From Paludibacteraceae bacterium (GTDB taxonomy: Bacteria; Bacteroidota; Bacteroidia; Bacteroidales; Paludibacteraceae), in contig JAFVTU010000021.1 of assembly GCA_017503075.1 (NCBI GenBank), positions 42,437 through 106,436 of the forward strand: a DNA stretch of 64,000 nt, given 5' to 3'. The notes under the pieces are model-generated. The model worked only from the letters and a program-made list of their open reading frames with translations, was not told the DNA's origin and made no database searches. A program made the translations under genes and the position numbers. Position 1 is the stretch's first letter. Every line of letters begins with the position of its first letter. This document shows positions 1 to 8,330 of the stretch, one piece after another.

Positions 1-1
1 T

Positions 2-502
2 ACATTAGCAGCAAAGATGCGTGCGATAGCCAATCATGGCATGGTGGTGAGATATTACCATGAAATGGTGGGTGTAAATAGTCGTTTGGATAGTATTCAG
101 GCGGCAGTATTGGATGTGAAATTACAGTATTTAGATGAATATATAGCATCTCGTCAAAAGGCAGCCGCATATTATGACAAGGCGTTTGCAGGTAATGAAA
201 AGATTTTGATTCCTGCTCGGAATGCTCAATCCACGCATGTATATCATCAGTACACTTTGCGTTTGCAGGGTGTGGATAGAGATGCATTGCGTGCAGAGTT
301 GGGTGATAAGGGCATTCCTGCGATGGTGTATTATCCTGTGCCATTGCATCTGCAGAAGGCATATAGAGATGACCGTTATGCAGAAGGAGATTTTCCTGTG
401 GCAGAGCGTTTGTCTGGGTGCGTCTTATCGCTGCCTATGCACACGGAGTTGGATGAGGAGCAGTTGGAGTATATCACACGTAGTGTGTTGGATGGAGTGT
501 AA
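2..502 (+). CDS. DegT/DnrJ/EryC1/StrS sugar aminotransferase, C-terminal part
   Basis: The gene is cut by the left edge; the frame is open from base 2 and the first visible residues are TLAAKMRAIANHG. The remaining 166 residues match the C-terminal half of PLP-dependent sugar aminotransferases of the DegT/AHBA synthase family: an RYYHEMVGVNSRLDSIQAA segment (the NxRL/QAA region), PVPLHLQKAY, and the LSLPMHTELDEEQ end typical of these enzymes. Such enzymes transfer an amino group to keto-sugar nucleotides for surface polysaccharides. The PLP lysine lies outside the window. The exact sugar substrate cannot be told. A full-length member of the same family lies at 50555. Confidence 0.88.
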   Translation, partial: TLAAKMRAIANHGMVVRYYHEMVGVNSRLDSIQAAVLDVKLQYLDEYIASRQKAAAYYDKAFAGNEKILIPARNAQSTHVYHQYTLRLQGVDRDALRAELGDKGIPAMVYYPVPLHLQKAYRDDRYAEGDFPVAERLSGCVLSLPMHTELDEEQLEYITRSVLDGV

Positions 503-576
503 GATGATTGGACGCCGCAAGCGGTTATGGAGGGACGCGTTTAAGGTTTAGGGTTGAAGTGTAAAAGGTGAGAAAT

Positions 577-2040
577 ATGGGAAATAAGTTATCATTGATT
601 CAGCAGCAGCGCCAGCAGTTACGATTGTCGCCTGCACAGATACAAGTGATGCGCATGTTGGAGTTGCCAGCATGTGAGTTGCAAGCGCGTATCAATGAGG
701 AATTGCAAGTCAATCCTGCACTAGAAGAAGGTAAGGAAGTCAATTCGGAACAGGATTACACTGAAATGGAGATGCAAGATGGGGATTATGAGAATCCGTT
801 GAAGAATGAAGATTTTGATTACGACGACTATGTGCAAGATGACGATGTGCGTGAAGTGCAAGGAGGTCATAGTCGTCCGCACGAAGATATCCCATTCTCA
901 ATGGGAATGAGTTTTGCAGAGTATTTAAAGGGGCAGATTTATTTGACCAAAATGAATAAGGAAGATCGTCATATTGCCAAGTTTGTTGTGGGTAATATTG
1001 ACGATGATGGTTATTTGCGCAGAACGGTAGAGGAATTGGTTGATGACTTAAGTTTCCGCGAAGGATTGCTAGTCAGCGAAGAAAAGATGCGTGAGATAGT
1101 GGATGCGGTGAAGGAATTTGATCCTATAGGAGTAGGTGCATATGATTTGCAAGAATGCTTGTTGATACAATTGAATAGAAAAGAAGACAGGACGAGCAGT
1201 GTGGAATTGGCAGAGAAGATATTGACTCACTATTTTGATGCCTTTCATCGTCATCAGTTTGATAAGATTAGCCAGCGTTTGCAAGTGAGTGAAGACGAGT
1301 TGAAGGATGCTGTGAATGAGATAGTCCGTTTAAATCCTCGCCCAGGTAATGCATGGGCAGGTACGGTGGTGGATAGAACGCAATCTATAGTTATTCCAGA
1401 TTTTGTAGTGGAGCAAGTGGATGATGATTTGGTGATAAGTCTGAACAATGGCAACATATCAGAATTGCACGTGTCGGCTGATTACCAGCGTATGTTGGAG
1501 GAGTATTCGGGCGTTGTGAGTCAGAATAGTGCTCAGATTCGCGAGGCAGCGAAGTTTGTTAAGACGAATGTAGAGAATGCAAAATACTTTATCAATGCTA
1601 TTCGTCAGCGTAATGAGACAATGATGCGAAGTATAGAGGTATTGGTAGGTTTGCAGCGCGATTTTTTCTTGCATGGCGATAGTATGTATTTGCGTCCTCT
1701 AACCTTGAAGGACGTGGCTGATCGTACGGGGTATGATGTATCAACAATTTCTCGTACTTTTGCCAACAAGTACGTTCAAACCGAGTGGGGCATCTTTCCG
1801 TTGAAGTTCTTTTTCTCGGATAAGATTTCCAATAGCGAGGGGGCAGAGATATCTACTCGCGAAATCAAGCAGAAATTGCGTGAAGTAATTGAGCAAGAAG
1901 ATAAGAAGAATCCTGTGACGGATGATCAATTGGTGGAAATAATGCATGCCACAGGTTATCCAATAGCTCGCAGGACCGTGGCAAAGTACAGGGAGCAGAT
2001 GGGCATTGCAGTAGCAAGATTGCGCAAGCAGATGTTTTAA
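577..2040 (+). CDS. rpoN: RNA polymerase sigma-54 factor
   Basis: Protein of 487 residues. The N-terminus (QQRQQLRLSPAQIQVMRML, then LQVNPALEEG) is the activator-interacting region I of sigma-54. An acidic stretch rich in D and E follows (about residues 60-105), then the core-binding domain. The DNA-binding half has a helix-turn-helix (DVADRTGYDVSTISRTFANK) and ends with the RpoN box, ARRTVAKYRE. Length matches Bacteroidota RpoN. I chose ATG 577 over GTG 568 because AAGGTGAG sits just upstream of the ATG. It directs transcription at -24/-12 promoters with an enhancer-binding activator; no such activator is in this window. The next gene starts 3 bases after the stop. Confidence 0.96.
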   Translation: MGNKLSLIQQQRQQLRLSPAQIQVMRMLELPACELQARINEELQVNPALEEGKEVNSEQDYTEMEMQDGDYENPLKNEDFDYDDYVQDDDVREVQGGHSRPHEDIPFSMGMSFAEYLKGQIYLTKMNKEDRHIAKFVVGNIDDDGYLRRTVEELVDDLSFREGLLVSEEKMREIVDAVKEFDPIGVGAYDLQECLLIQLNRKEDRTSSVELAEKILTHYFDAFHRHQFDKISQRLQVSEDELKDAVNEIVRLNPRPGNAWAGTVVDRTQSIVIPDFVVEQVDDDLVISLNNGNISELHVSADYQRMLEEYSGVVSQNSAQIREAAKFVKTNVENAKYFINAIRQRNETMMRSIEVLVGLQRDFFLHGDSMYLRPLTLKDVADRTGYDVSTISRTFANKYVQTEWGIFPLKFFFSDKISNSEGAEISTREIKQKLREVIEQEDKKNPVTDDQLVEIMHATGYPIARRTVAKYREQMGIAVARLRKQMF

Positions 2041-2043
2041 TCG

Positions 2044-2676
2044 ATGAAGAAGTGGCTGCGGATAATGTCGGAGGTGTATAGTGTGGTGCTTTACCCTATG
2101 CTGATGCCCTTGTACGGGATTCTGCTATTTTGCGCTGGTATCGTGCAGATTACCCCTGAATTACCAAAAGTATATTTGTGGTTATGCATCGGCGGTACAG
2201 GCGTATTAACGGTATTAATCCCCATATTATTGCTTATATATTTGAAGTATAAGGGGAATATTGATTCATTGCACATTGATGATGCCAAGCAGCGAACGAC
2301 ACCCTACATATACACACTCGTGTGCTATGGATTTTGGGCATATTTCTTACGTGGCACTATGGGTCTGCCAGTAATAATGCTTTGTGTAGCATTGGGGGCA
2401 ATAGTGGCGTTGGCGACAGTGACGGTGGTGAATCGCTGGTGGAAGATCTCCGCTCATCTGACAGGTATAGGTGGGCTGTTGGGAGGGGTATGTAGTTTTG
2501 CATTGTATTATTCGGTACTGCCTACCTACCTCGTGATGGGGCTGCTATTGGCAGCATTGCTATTGATGTACGCACGAATATATTTGGGTGCACATACACC
2601 GATGCAAGTGGTATGTGGATTATTACTAGGGCTAGTTTGTACTTTTTTACCAACAATGATAATAAGTTATGCGTAG
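2044..2676 (+). CDS. PAP2-like integral membrane protein
   Basis: A 210-residue hydrophobic protein with about six membrane segments. Two histidine-containing motifs of the PAP2 (phosphatidic acid phosphatase type 2) fold are visible: SAHLTGIGG near residue 137 and YLGAHTPMQV near residue 185. The first canonical PAP2 motif (Kx6RP) is not obvious, as is common in the short Bacteroidota forms. Probable role is dephosphorylation of a lipid phosphate such as undecaprenyl or phosphatidyl-glycerol phosphate at the inner membrane; the substrate is inferred, not seen. It is 3 bp after rpoN and overlaps the following DUF4105 gene by 8 bp, so it probably belongs to one transcript. Confidence 0.72.
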   Translation: MKKWLRIMSEVYSVVLYPMLMPLYGILLFCAGIVQITPELPKVYLWLCIGGTGVLTVLIPILLLIYLKYKGNIDSLHIDDAKQRTTPYIYTLVCYGFWAYFLRGTMGLPVIMLCVALGAIVALATVTVVNRWWKISAHLTGIGGLLGGVCSFALYYSVLPTYLVMGLLLAALLLMYARIYLGAHTPMQVVCGLLLGLVCTFLPTMIISYA

Positions 2677-3655
2677 GATAGCGTTACTGATATTGCTCGT
2701 ATGGAGTTGCATGATGTATGCAACGCCCCAACTCAGCGAGGGTGCGCGTGTGAGTTTGTTGACCTGTACCCCAGGCACAGAAGTATGGTCAAAGTACGGT
2801 CATACGGCGATTCGAGTAGAGGACGAGACAAACGGGATGGATATTGTCTTTAATTATGGAATTTTCAATATGATGTCGGATCACTTCTATTGGAAGTTCG
2901 TTCGCGGAGAGACATATTATCAATTAGGCATAGATTCATATACAGCATTCAAGAGGTTCTATGGTAGCATCGGTCGGCAAACCTATTATCAAGAATTGAA
3001 TCTGACGCTGGAGCAAAAGCAGAAGATCTTGGATGCGTTGGTGGTGAATTATCGTCCTGAGAATAGGTATTATCTGTATAACTTCGTGTTTGATAACTGT
3101 GCTACTCGTCCCTATCACTTGCTAAAAGCAGCATTGGGCGATAGTATTATGTCCAACTACAAGGGGTATGCTGGAGTATGTTTTCGTGAAGCGATTTCGC
3201 ATTATACAGGCAAGGGGGCGTGGGTAGACTTTGGTATCAACATGGTCTTCGGTAGCAAAGCCGATAAGGAGATGACGAATGAAGAGCGATTATTCTTGCC
3301 AGAGGAATTGATGAATTATATATCTGCGGCTCATTTGGCAGATGGTCAACCGCTGGTTAAGGAGGAAAAGATTGGTAAGTTTGATATAGCGCCAGTGCCT
3401 TGGTATGCAAATTGCTGGTTGGGTATTGGCTTGCTTGGTGTGTTGATGATAGCGTTATCGTGGTATGATAGGAAGCGTGGTAAATGGAGTTGGGGAGTGG
3501 ATTTGGCGTTGGTTTGCGTGTATATAGTATTGATGTGTTTGGTGGTCTTCTTGACTTTCTTCTCATGTCATCCATTGGTGGGCTTTAATTGGCGATTGCT
3601 GTTATTGCCACTGATACATATATGTGCTAGGGCAGTGTATTTTGTAAAGAAATAA
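2669..3655 (+). CDS. DUF4105 envelope protein (possible lipoprotein N-acyltransferase type)
   Basis: A 328-residue protein with a signal peptide (MRRIALLILLVWSCMMYA), a periplasmic DUF4105 domain and two to three C-terminal membrane helices (from about residue 248). Conserved family features are WSKYGHTAIRV (candidate catalytic His), FNYGIF, and NFVFDNCATRPY (candidate catalytic Cys). From memory, a DUF4105 protein was reported as the Bacteroides lipoprotein N-acyltransferase (Lnb); I recall this with moderate certainty, and equivalence to that enzyme is inference. The start overlaps the PAP2 gene, which suggests an envelope-lipid pair. Confidence 0.78.
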   Translation: MRRIALLILLVWSCMMYATPQLSEGARVSLLTCTPGTEVWSKYGHTAIRVEDETNGMDIVFNYGIFNMMSDHFYWKFVRGETYYQLGIDSYTAFKRFYGSIGRQTYYQELNLTLEQKQKILDALVVNYRPENRYYLYNFVFDNCATRPYHLLKAALGDSIMSNYKGYAGVCFREAISHYTGKGAWVDFGINMVFGSKADKEMTNEERLFLPEELMNYISAAHLADGQPLVKEEKIGKFDIAPVPWYANCWLGIGLLGVLMIALSWYDRKRGKWSWGVDLALVCVYIVLMCLVVFLTFFSCHPLVGFNWRLLLLPLIHICARAVYFVKK

Positions 3656-3671
3656 ATTATAACTATAAGAT

Positions 3672-4085
3672 ATGATATTTTACGAATTGAAGATTAGTTA
3701 TACTCGTCAGACGGGCGAGGATAACCCTAAAGCGGTAAAAGAGACCTACTTAGTAGAGGGATTGACCGCAGCCGATGTAGAAGAGCGTTTGTTGGGCGAG
3801 ATACAGAAATACATCTCTGGCGAATGGGAAACAAAAAGCTGCAAGCAAGTGCAGTTTTATGACCTCATCCCTAATCCAGAGGGCGACCAATGGTATAAGG
3901 CACGCGTAGAGATGATTACCATTGAAGATAACGGCAAAGAGAAACGCAAAGCCGTAACTATCTATGTACAAGCTGGTAATATCACTGAGGCAAATAAATC
4001 GTTGCATCAATCGGTAAGTAATCTCGACTGCGAAGTAATCAGTATCACTCGTTCACCTATTCTGGAAGTGTTCCGCGCAGTGTAA
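3672..4085 (+). CDS. DUF4494 protein
   Basis: A 137-residue soluble protein of the Bacteroidota DUF4494 family: MIFYELKISYTRQ start, KETYLVEGLTAADVEER and a final SITRSPILEV. No signal peptide, membrane segment or catalytic motif is visible, and no function is known. It lies 16 bp after the DUF4105 gene and 24 bp before yggS; the DUF4494-yggS pair is, from memory, common in Bacteroidales. Confidence 0.78.
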   Translation: MIFYELKISYTRQTGEDNPKAVKETYLVEGLTAADVEERLLGEIQKYISGEWETKSCKQVQFYDLIPNPEGDQWYKARVEMITIEDNGKEKRKAVTIYVQAGNITEANKSLHQSVSNLDCEVISITRSPILEVFRAV

Positions 4086-4109
4086 CCCGATTGATTGCCT
4101 AGTAGCCCT

Positions 4110-4847
4110 ATGCCTATTGCCTCACATATTGCCTCACATATTGCCTCAATTCGCGCAAATATTCCTGCGGGAGTGACGCTTGTTTGTGTGAGCAAGTTTC
4201 ACTCTGAGAAAGCGATCATGGAGGCATATCAATGTGGCGAAAGGGATTTTGGTGAAAGTCGCGTACAGGAGTTGATGACGAAATACGAAGCCCTGCCAAA
4301 AGATATCCGTTGGCATTTTATTGGTCATCTGCAAACGAATAAGGTCAAGCAGATTGTGCCTTTTGTGCACATGATTCACTCGGTGGATAGTGTGCGATTA
4401 ATGGACGTTATCAACCGCGAGGCAGAGAAGATTGGGCGTCGAGTGAAAGTGTTGCTAGAGGTGCATGTAGCCAAAGAAGAAACCAAATCGGGCTTCACAC
4501 CAGAAGAGTTCTTGTCACTAAATACTAAACTCTCAACACTAAACCACATAGAAGTATGCGGAGTGATGGGTATGGCGACGAATACGGATGATAAGGATGA
4601 ATGGCGGCGCTGCTTCCGCGAGATAAAATCCCTCGGAAAACAACTTCTAAACAACACTACACAATCCTACACTACACTACACCATCCTACACTACAGATT
4701 TCCATGGGCATGTCCGACGACTACCTCGTGGCCATTGAAGAAGGAAGCACCATGGTGCGCATCGGTTCGACCATCTTCGGGTCGAGAGGCTCGACACCCG
4801 AAAATAATCGGATTCCCGAATCCCAAATCCCGACTCAAAAAAAGTAA
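4110..4847 (+). CDS. YggS/PROSC-type pyridoxal phosphate homeostasis protein
   Basis: A 245-residue alanine-racemase-fold protein. The PLP lysine is K29 in LVCVSKFHSE; ERDFGESRVQE and WHFIGHLQTNK follow, and GMSDDYLVAIEEGSTMVRIGS forms the phosphate-binding end. The family buffers PLP and is not a racemase. ATG 4110 is preferred over the upstream TTG 4095. The protein carries three low-complexity patches encoded by repeated words: IASHIASHIAS at the N-terminus (12-bp tandem repeat), a TTQSYTTLHHPTLQ patch around 4655-4695 made of CCTACACTACA words, and a C-terminal tail RGSTPENNRIPESQ. The normal core is intact around them, so the gene is probably functional. Confidence 0.9.
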   Translation: MPIASHIASHIASIRANIPAGVTLVCVSKFHSEKAIMEAYQCGERDFGESRVQELMTKYEALPKDIRWHFIGHLQTNKVKQIVPFVHMIHSVDSVRLMDVINREAEKIGRRVKVLLEVHVAKEETKSGFTPEEFLSLNTKLSTLNHIEVCGVMGMATNTDDKDEWRRCFREIKSLGKQLLNNTTQSYTTLHHPTLQISMGMSDDYLVAIEEGSTMVRIGSTIFGSRGSTPENNRIPESQIPTQKK

Positions 4848-4851
4848 AACA

Positions 4852-5442
4852 ATGACTATCATCCTCGACATGGGCGGAGTGCTAATGCTGCACAACATGC
4901 CAGAATGTATTGCTCGCTTTACCGATATACTGGGTGAAGAGAAAATGAAAACTATTCTTGGTTTGGCTAGTAATGGCGAAGGTATTGGAGATAGTTTGAT
5001 GGAGCAATATGAGCGCGGAGAGATATCCACAGATGCCTTCATTGATGGTATTATGCTACATGCTCAACGCCCTACTACCCGCGAGGAAGTGATTGCTGCA
5101 TGGAACGCCATGCACGGCGGTATTCCTGAGGAGCGATTACAATTGATCCAATCATGGAAAGATGCGGGACATCAATTGTTTCTCTTGAGTAATAATAACG
5201 ATTTGCATTGGCATCATATCCTCTCATTGTACGATATGTCAATATTTGAGCATTGTTTTGCATCACACTTGATGCATATGAGTAAACCCGACCCACGCAT
5301 ATACCAAGAAGTTGATAATCAACTGCGTGCATGGCACTGCGATCATCCATTCCACTTCGTAGACGACATAGCCATCAACCGAGAAGAAGGTAAGAAAATT
5401 GGATGGCAAACTTACGAAACTATTTACGAATTGAATATATAA
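4852..5442 (+). CDS. HAD-family hydrolase (YihX/GGVL subgroup)
   Basis: A 196-residue haloacid dehalogenase-like phosphatase. Motif I is ILDMGGVLM (D6 nucleophile; the second Asp of DxD is Gly, as in the FDLGGVL subgroup), motif II is LFLLSNNN, motif III is SKPDPRIYQ, and motif IV is FHFVDDIAINREEGKK. Substrate is probably a small phosphorylated metabolite. The start at ATG 4852 gives the family N-terminus; the frame is open further upstream into yggS but that part has no similarity. It follows yggS by 4 bp and is closed by a strong terminator at 5451. Confidence 0.88.
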   Translation: MTIILDMGGVLMLHNMPECIARFTDILGEEKMKTILGLASNGEGIGDSLMEQYERGEISTDAFIDGIMLHAQRPTTREEVIAAWNAMHGGIPEERLQLIQSWKDAGHQLFLLSNNNDLHWHHILSLYDMSIFEHCFASHLMHMSKPDPRIYQEVDNQLRAWHCDHPFHFVDDIAINREEGKKIGWQTYETIYELNI

Positions 5443-5450
5443 TAAAAATG

Positions 5451-5476
5451 AAAGGAGGTGAAAAACCTCCTTTTTT
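5451..5476 (+). terminator. Rho-independent terminator after the rpoN-HAD gene run
   Basis: Stem AAGGAGGT (5452-5459) pairs perfectly with ACCTCCTT (5465-5472) around a GAAAA loop, followed by T residues. It lies 9 bp after the HAD gene stop. The A-rich left flank could also serve the converging gene that ends at 5483. Confidence 0.85.
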
Positions 5477-5482
5477 GTTATA

Positions 5483-5809
5483 TTACTGATTACATCTCTG
5501 TCGTGTAGATTGAAGTGCCTGCGCTAGGTTTATGACTGTTTGCTGGCAGACCCCCGATTCGTCGTAGAGTTTGGGAGCAAGGCGCTGCAGGCTAAGGTAT
5601 ATTTTCTCGGCTTCTTGCAAGGCATTGAGCGATTCTTCACTCCCATCAACCGCCTTTCCTAACAAGAGATTTATCATATCCACCCCACACCAAAACATCG
5701 CTAAACTGGTATATTTGCCATGGTGCACACGGTACATCGGTAGGATGGCATTGTAAGCCTCTTCTACCCGCCCCTCGCGACGAAGTTCGAAGATCTGCTT
5801 GACGGTCAT
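5483..5809 (-). CDS. Small helical protein of unknown function
   Basis: A 108-residue protein with no signal peptide or membrane segment. The pattern is all-helical and TPR-like: VKQIFELRREGRVEEAYNAI is a typical TPR helix pair, then LAMFWCGVDMINLLL and LNALQEAEKIYLSLQRLAP. It ends with a polar tail (LQSTRQRCNQ). I recognise no named family. It is transcribed towards the HAD gene and lies downstream of ffh on the same strand. Confidence 0.6.
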   Translation of the reverse strand: MTVKQIFELRREGRVEEAYNAILPMYRVHHGKYTSLAMFWCGVDMINLLLGKAVDGSEESLNALQEAEKIYLSLQRLAPKLYDESGVCQQTVINLAQALQSTRQRCNQ

Positions 5810-5811
5810 GG

Positions 5812-5911
5812 TTCAAAGTTGTTCAATGTTATTCAATGTTGTTCAACATGGTTCAAAGTTGAACGCAAAGCGCTGAACTATTCTGAACAGCGCAAAGCGC
5901 TTTTGAACTAT
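5812..5911. repeat. Tract of GTTCAAAGTT/GTTCAATGTT words with an internal hairpin
   Basis: The 100 bp between ffh and the small helical gene consist of at least five copies of the word GTTCAA(A/T)GTT and near variants, followed by AACGCAAAGCGCTGAAC and AACAGCGCAAAGCGCTTTTG, which share the AGCGCAAAGCGCT word. It is typical of the word-like intergenic DNA of this genome. Confidence 0.7.
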
Positions 5912-7219
5912 TTATCTGCGGCGTAAGCCTTGCATTTGCTGCATTTTCTTCATCATCTTGCTAGTTTGCTCAAACTGCTTGAGGAAGCGATTGACCTCCA
6001 CAATGCTTGTTCCTGAACCTTTGGCAATACGATTTTTACGACTACCATTGAGCAACGCTGGATTAGCACGTTCAGCTGGAGTCATAGATGAGATGATCGC
6101 CTCTATCGGTTTGAAAGCATCATCGTTAATTTCCACATCCTTGAGGGCTTTGCCCATACCAGGAATCATACCCATCAAATCCTTCATCGAACCCATCTTC
6201 TTGATTTGGGCGAGTTGAGAGAGGAAGTCGTTGAAGTCAAATTGGTTTTTCGCAATCTTCTTGCTGATGCGGCGTGCCTCAGCCTCATCGTATTGCTCTT
6301 GTGCACGCTCTACGAGTGACACCACATCACCCATGCCCAAGATTCGGTCTGCCATACGCGATGGGTGGAAGACATCCAGTGCATCCATCTTCTCGCCTGT
6401 ACCGATGAACTTGATTGGTTTTTGTACCACCGAACGGATACTCAATGCAGCACCACCGCGGGCATCACCATCGAGTTTTGTGAGAATAACTCCATCGAAA
6501 TCAAGGCGGTCGTTGAACTCTTTGGCAGTGTTCACGGCATCTTGACCGGTCATAGCATCTACGACGAAGAGGGTCTCTTGTGGGTTGATGGCTTGCTTGA
6601 TAGCAGCAATCTCTTGCATCATCTGCTCATCCACAGCCAAACGACCAGCGGTATCGACGATAACCACATCATAGCCATATACTTTGGCTTCTTGGACGGC
6701 TTTCTGAGCTTTAATAACAGGGTTGGTTTCGCCTTCACCTGTATATACTTTGGCATTGATCTGCTCGCCTAGTACGCGCAACTGCTCGATAGCCGCAGGA
6801 CGATAGACGTCGCATGCTACCATCATTACGCGTTTGCTTTTCTTGGTTTGGAGATAGTTCGCCAATTTCGCTGAGAAAGTGGTCTTACCCGAACCTTGGA
6901 GACCACTCATCAGGATGACAGCGGGGGTACCTTTGAGGTTGATTTCGGCAGTTTCGCCACCCATGAGGTCGGCTAGTTCGTCGTGAGTAATCTTGACCAT
7001 GAGTTGCCCAGGTCGAACGGCGGTCATCACGTTTTGACCGAGTGCTTTGGCTTTAACCTGATCGGTAAACTGCTTTGCAGTCTTGTAGTTGACATCGGCC
7101 TCTAGGAGGGCTTTTCGGATGTCTTTGACTGTTTCTGCGATATTGATTTCGGTGATACGACCTTCACCTTTGAGAATCTTAAATGATCTTTCTAGTCTTT
7201 CAGATAAATTGTCAAACAT
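5912..7219 (-). CDS. ffh: Signal recognition particle protein Ffh
   Basis: A 435-residue SRP54 GTPase. N domain (MFDNLSERLERSFKILKG), G domain with G1 MSGLQGSGKTT, G3 VDTAGRLAVDE, G4 TKLDGDARGGAAL, and the Met-rich M domain (MGSMKDLMGMIPGMGK) that binds SRP RNA and signal sequences. It delivers ribosome-nascent chains to FtsY at the membrane. The frame is open up to 7306, but ATG 7219 gives the family N-terminus and lies about 24 bp downstream of a consensus promoter (7243-7274), so I use it. Confidence 0.97.
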   Translation of the reverse strand: MFDNLSERLERSFKILKGEGRITEINIAETVKDIRKALLEADVNYKTAKQFTDQVKAKALGQNVMTAVRPGQLMVKITHDELADLMGGETAEINLKGTPAVILMSGLQGSGKTTFSAKLANYLQTKKSKRVMMVACDVYRPAAIEQLRVLGEQINAKVYTGEGETNPVIKAQKAVQEAKVYGYDVVIVDTAGRLAVDEQMMQEIAAIKQAINPQETLFVVDAMTGQDAVNTAKEFNDRLDFDGVILTKLDGDARGGAALSIRSVVQKPIKFIGTGEKMDALDVFHPSRMADRILGMGDVVSLVERAQEQYDEAEARRISKKIAKNQFDFNDFLSQLAQIKKMGSMKDLMGMIPGMGKALKDVEINDDAFKPIEAIISSMTPAERANPALLNGSRKNRIAKGSGTSIVEVNRFLKQFEQTSKMMKKMQQMQGLRRR

Positions 7220-7242
7220 AGTACTCCATATTAAAATGCGTA

Positions 7243-7274
7243 CAAAATTACTGCTTTTTTTGGACATATGCAAA
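7243..7274 (-). promoter_or_regulatory. Promoter of ffh
   Basis: On the minus strand TTTG (7271-7274) and TAATTTTG (7243-7250) are 20 bp apart, matching the Bacteroidota sigma pattern TTTG-N19/20-TAnnTTTG. It confirms the start of ffh at 7219. Confidence 0.8.
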
Positions 7275-7351
7275 TTTTCTAGAGAATGTTTGTAATATTC
7301 ACACATAGAACAAAAAAAATCATATGATAAAATGAAATTTTATCTAAAAAC

Positions 7352-7382
7352 TTGCGTATATGCTTTTTTTTTTGTAATTTTG
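7352..7382 (+). promoter_or_regulatory. Promoter of tilS
   Basis: TTG (7352-7354) and TAATTTTG (7375-7382) are 20 bp apart, the Bacteroidota promoter pattern. The -7 box ends 39 bp before the tilS ATG at 7422 and lies inside the longer open frame, so the upstream ATG at 7332 cannot be the real start. Confidence 0.78.
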
Positions 7383-7421
7383 CAGGTTGTATTAATTGGG
7401 CAAACAGTGCTGCGCAGGGTT

Positions 7422-8324
7422 ATGAAATATATACGCGACAACAAGTTACTGGAAAAAGGTAACAAGGTGTTGGTATGCGTGAGCGGTGGGGCAGACAGCG
7501 TAGCATTACTAGATGTTCTGCAACGAGGAGGATTTGATTGCGTAATAGCACACTGCAATTTTCACCTCAGAGGCGAAGAAAGCGATCGAGATGAGGCGTT
7601 TGTGAGGAGGTTGGGCGATGAGGAGAGAGGCGGAGGAGTTATCGTGAAGCATTTTGACACAGTGGAGTATGCCAAAGAGAAAGGGATAAGCATCGAGATG
7701 GCGGCACGGGAGTTACGCTACAGGTGGTTTGCCGAAGTGGCTGAAGCAGAAGAATGTAAGGCAATAGCCGTGGCACACCATCAGAACGATCAAGCGGAAA
7801 CCGTACTGCTGAACCTGAAACGCGGTGCAGGCATTAGGGGACTATGCGGGATGCGGGCAAAAGCGGAGAATGCGTATGGATTAGACGGTGAAGCTGTGAA
7901 GCAGTCAAGCGAGAGGATACCGATTATTCGTCCGTTATTGTGTACGACGAGGGATTACATAGAGCACTACCTGCGCGACATACGGCATATAGAATGGATC
8001 GAAGATTCAACAAACAGCGATACGAAGATCAAACGCAATGCCGTGCGAGACCAACTGAAAAGTTACAGCAAGGCCGAGATAGAACACATCGCAGCAACGG
8101 CAGAAAGGATGCAAGGGTATGTGGATTGGTTAGAAGGACAAGATACAAAAGAAGCAGGCAGAGCCAAGCTTTACGAAGAGTTGAAAGACTATGGTTTTGC
8201 GGAGATAGACAAAATATACGATGCATTGCATAGTAGCGTTGGCGGAAAAGTGTTTGAGTCGGCAACACATAAGGTAATCATCAGACGAAAGGCGATGAGG
8301 TTAGAGGCGAAAGGCGAGAGGTGA
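7422..8324 (+). CDS. tilS: tRNA(Ile)-lysidine synthase, short form
   Basis: A 300-residue N-type ATP-pyrophosphatase. The P-loop is VCVSGGADSVALLD near residue 19; CNFHLRGEESDRDE, AVAHHQNDQAETVLLNLKRGAG and WIEDSTN are TilS signatures. It converts C34 of the minor isoleucine tRNA to lysidine so that it reads AUA. The usual C-terminal domains of Bacteroidales TilS (about 430 residues, from memory) are absent: the protein stops after RLEAKGER, inside a purine-rich word tract (8291-8330) that recurs in the virE gene. Either this is a natural short form, as in some bacteria, or the 3' end was lost at the repeat. The stop lies 5 bp before aroE. Confidence 0.9.
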   Translation: MKYIRDNKLLEKGNKVLVCVSGGADSVALLDVLQRGGFDCVIAHCNFHLRGEESDRDEAFVRRLGDEERGGGVIVKHFDTVEYAKEKGISIEMAARELRYRWFAEVAEAEECKAIAVAHHQNDQAETVLLNLKRGAGIRGLCGMRAKAENAYGLDGEAVKQSSERIPIIRPLLCTTRDYIEHYLRDIRHIEWIEDSTNSDTKIKRNAVRDQLKSYSKAEIEHIAATAERMQGYVDWLEGQDTKEAGRAKLYEELKDYGFAEIDKIYDALHSSVGGKVFESATHKVIIRRKAMRLEAKGER

Positions 8325-8330
8325 GAGGTA
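8291..8330. repeat. Purine-rich word tract at the tilS/aroE junction
   Basis: About 40 bp built from GGCGATGAGG, AGGCGAAAGG and CGAGAGG words. The reverse complement of 33280-33317, inside the virE gene, aligns with it over nearly its whole length; a shorter relative lies in aroE at 8752-8776. It encodes the C-terminus of TilS and supplies the purine-rich ribosome-binding region of aroE. Confidence 0.65.
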
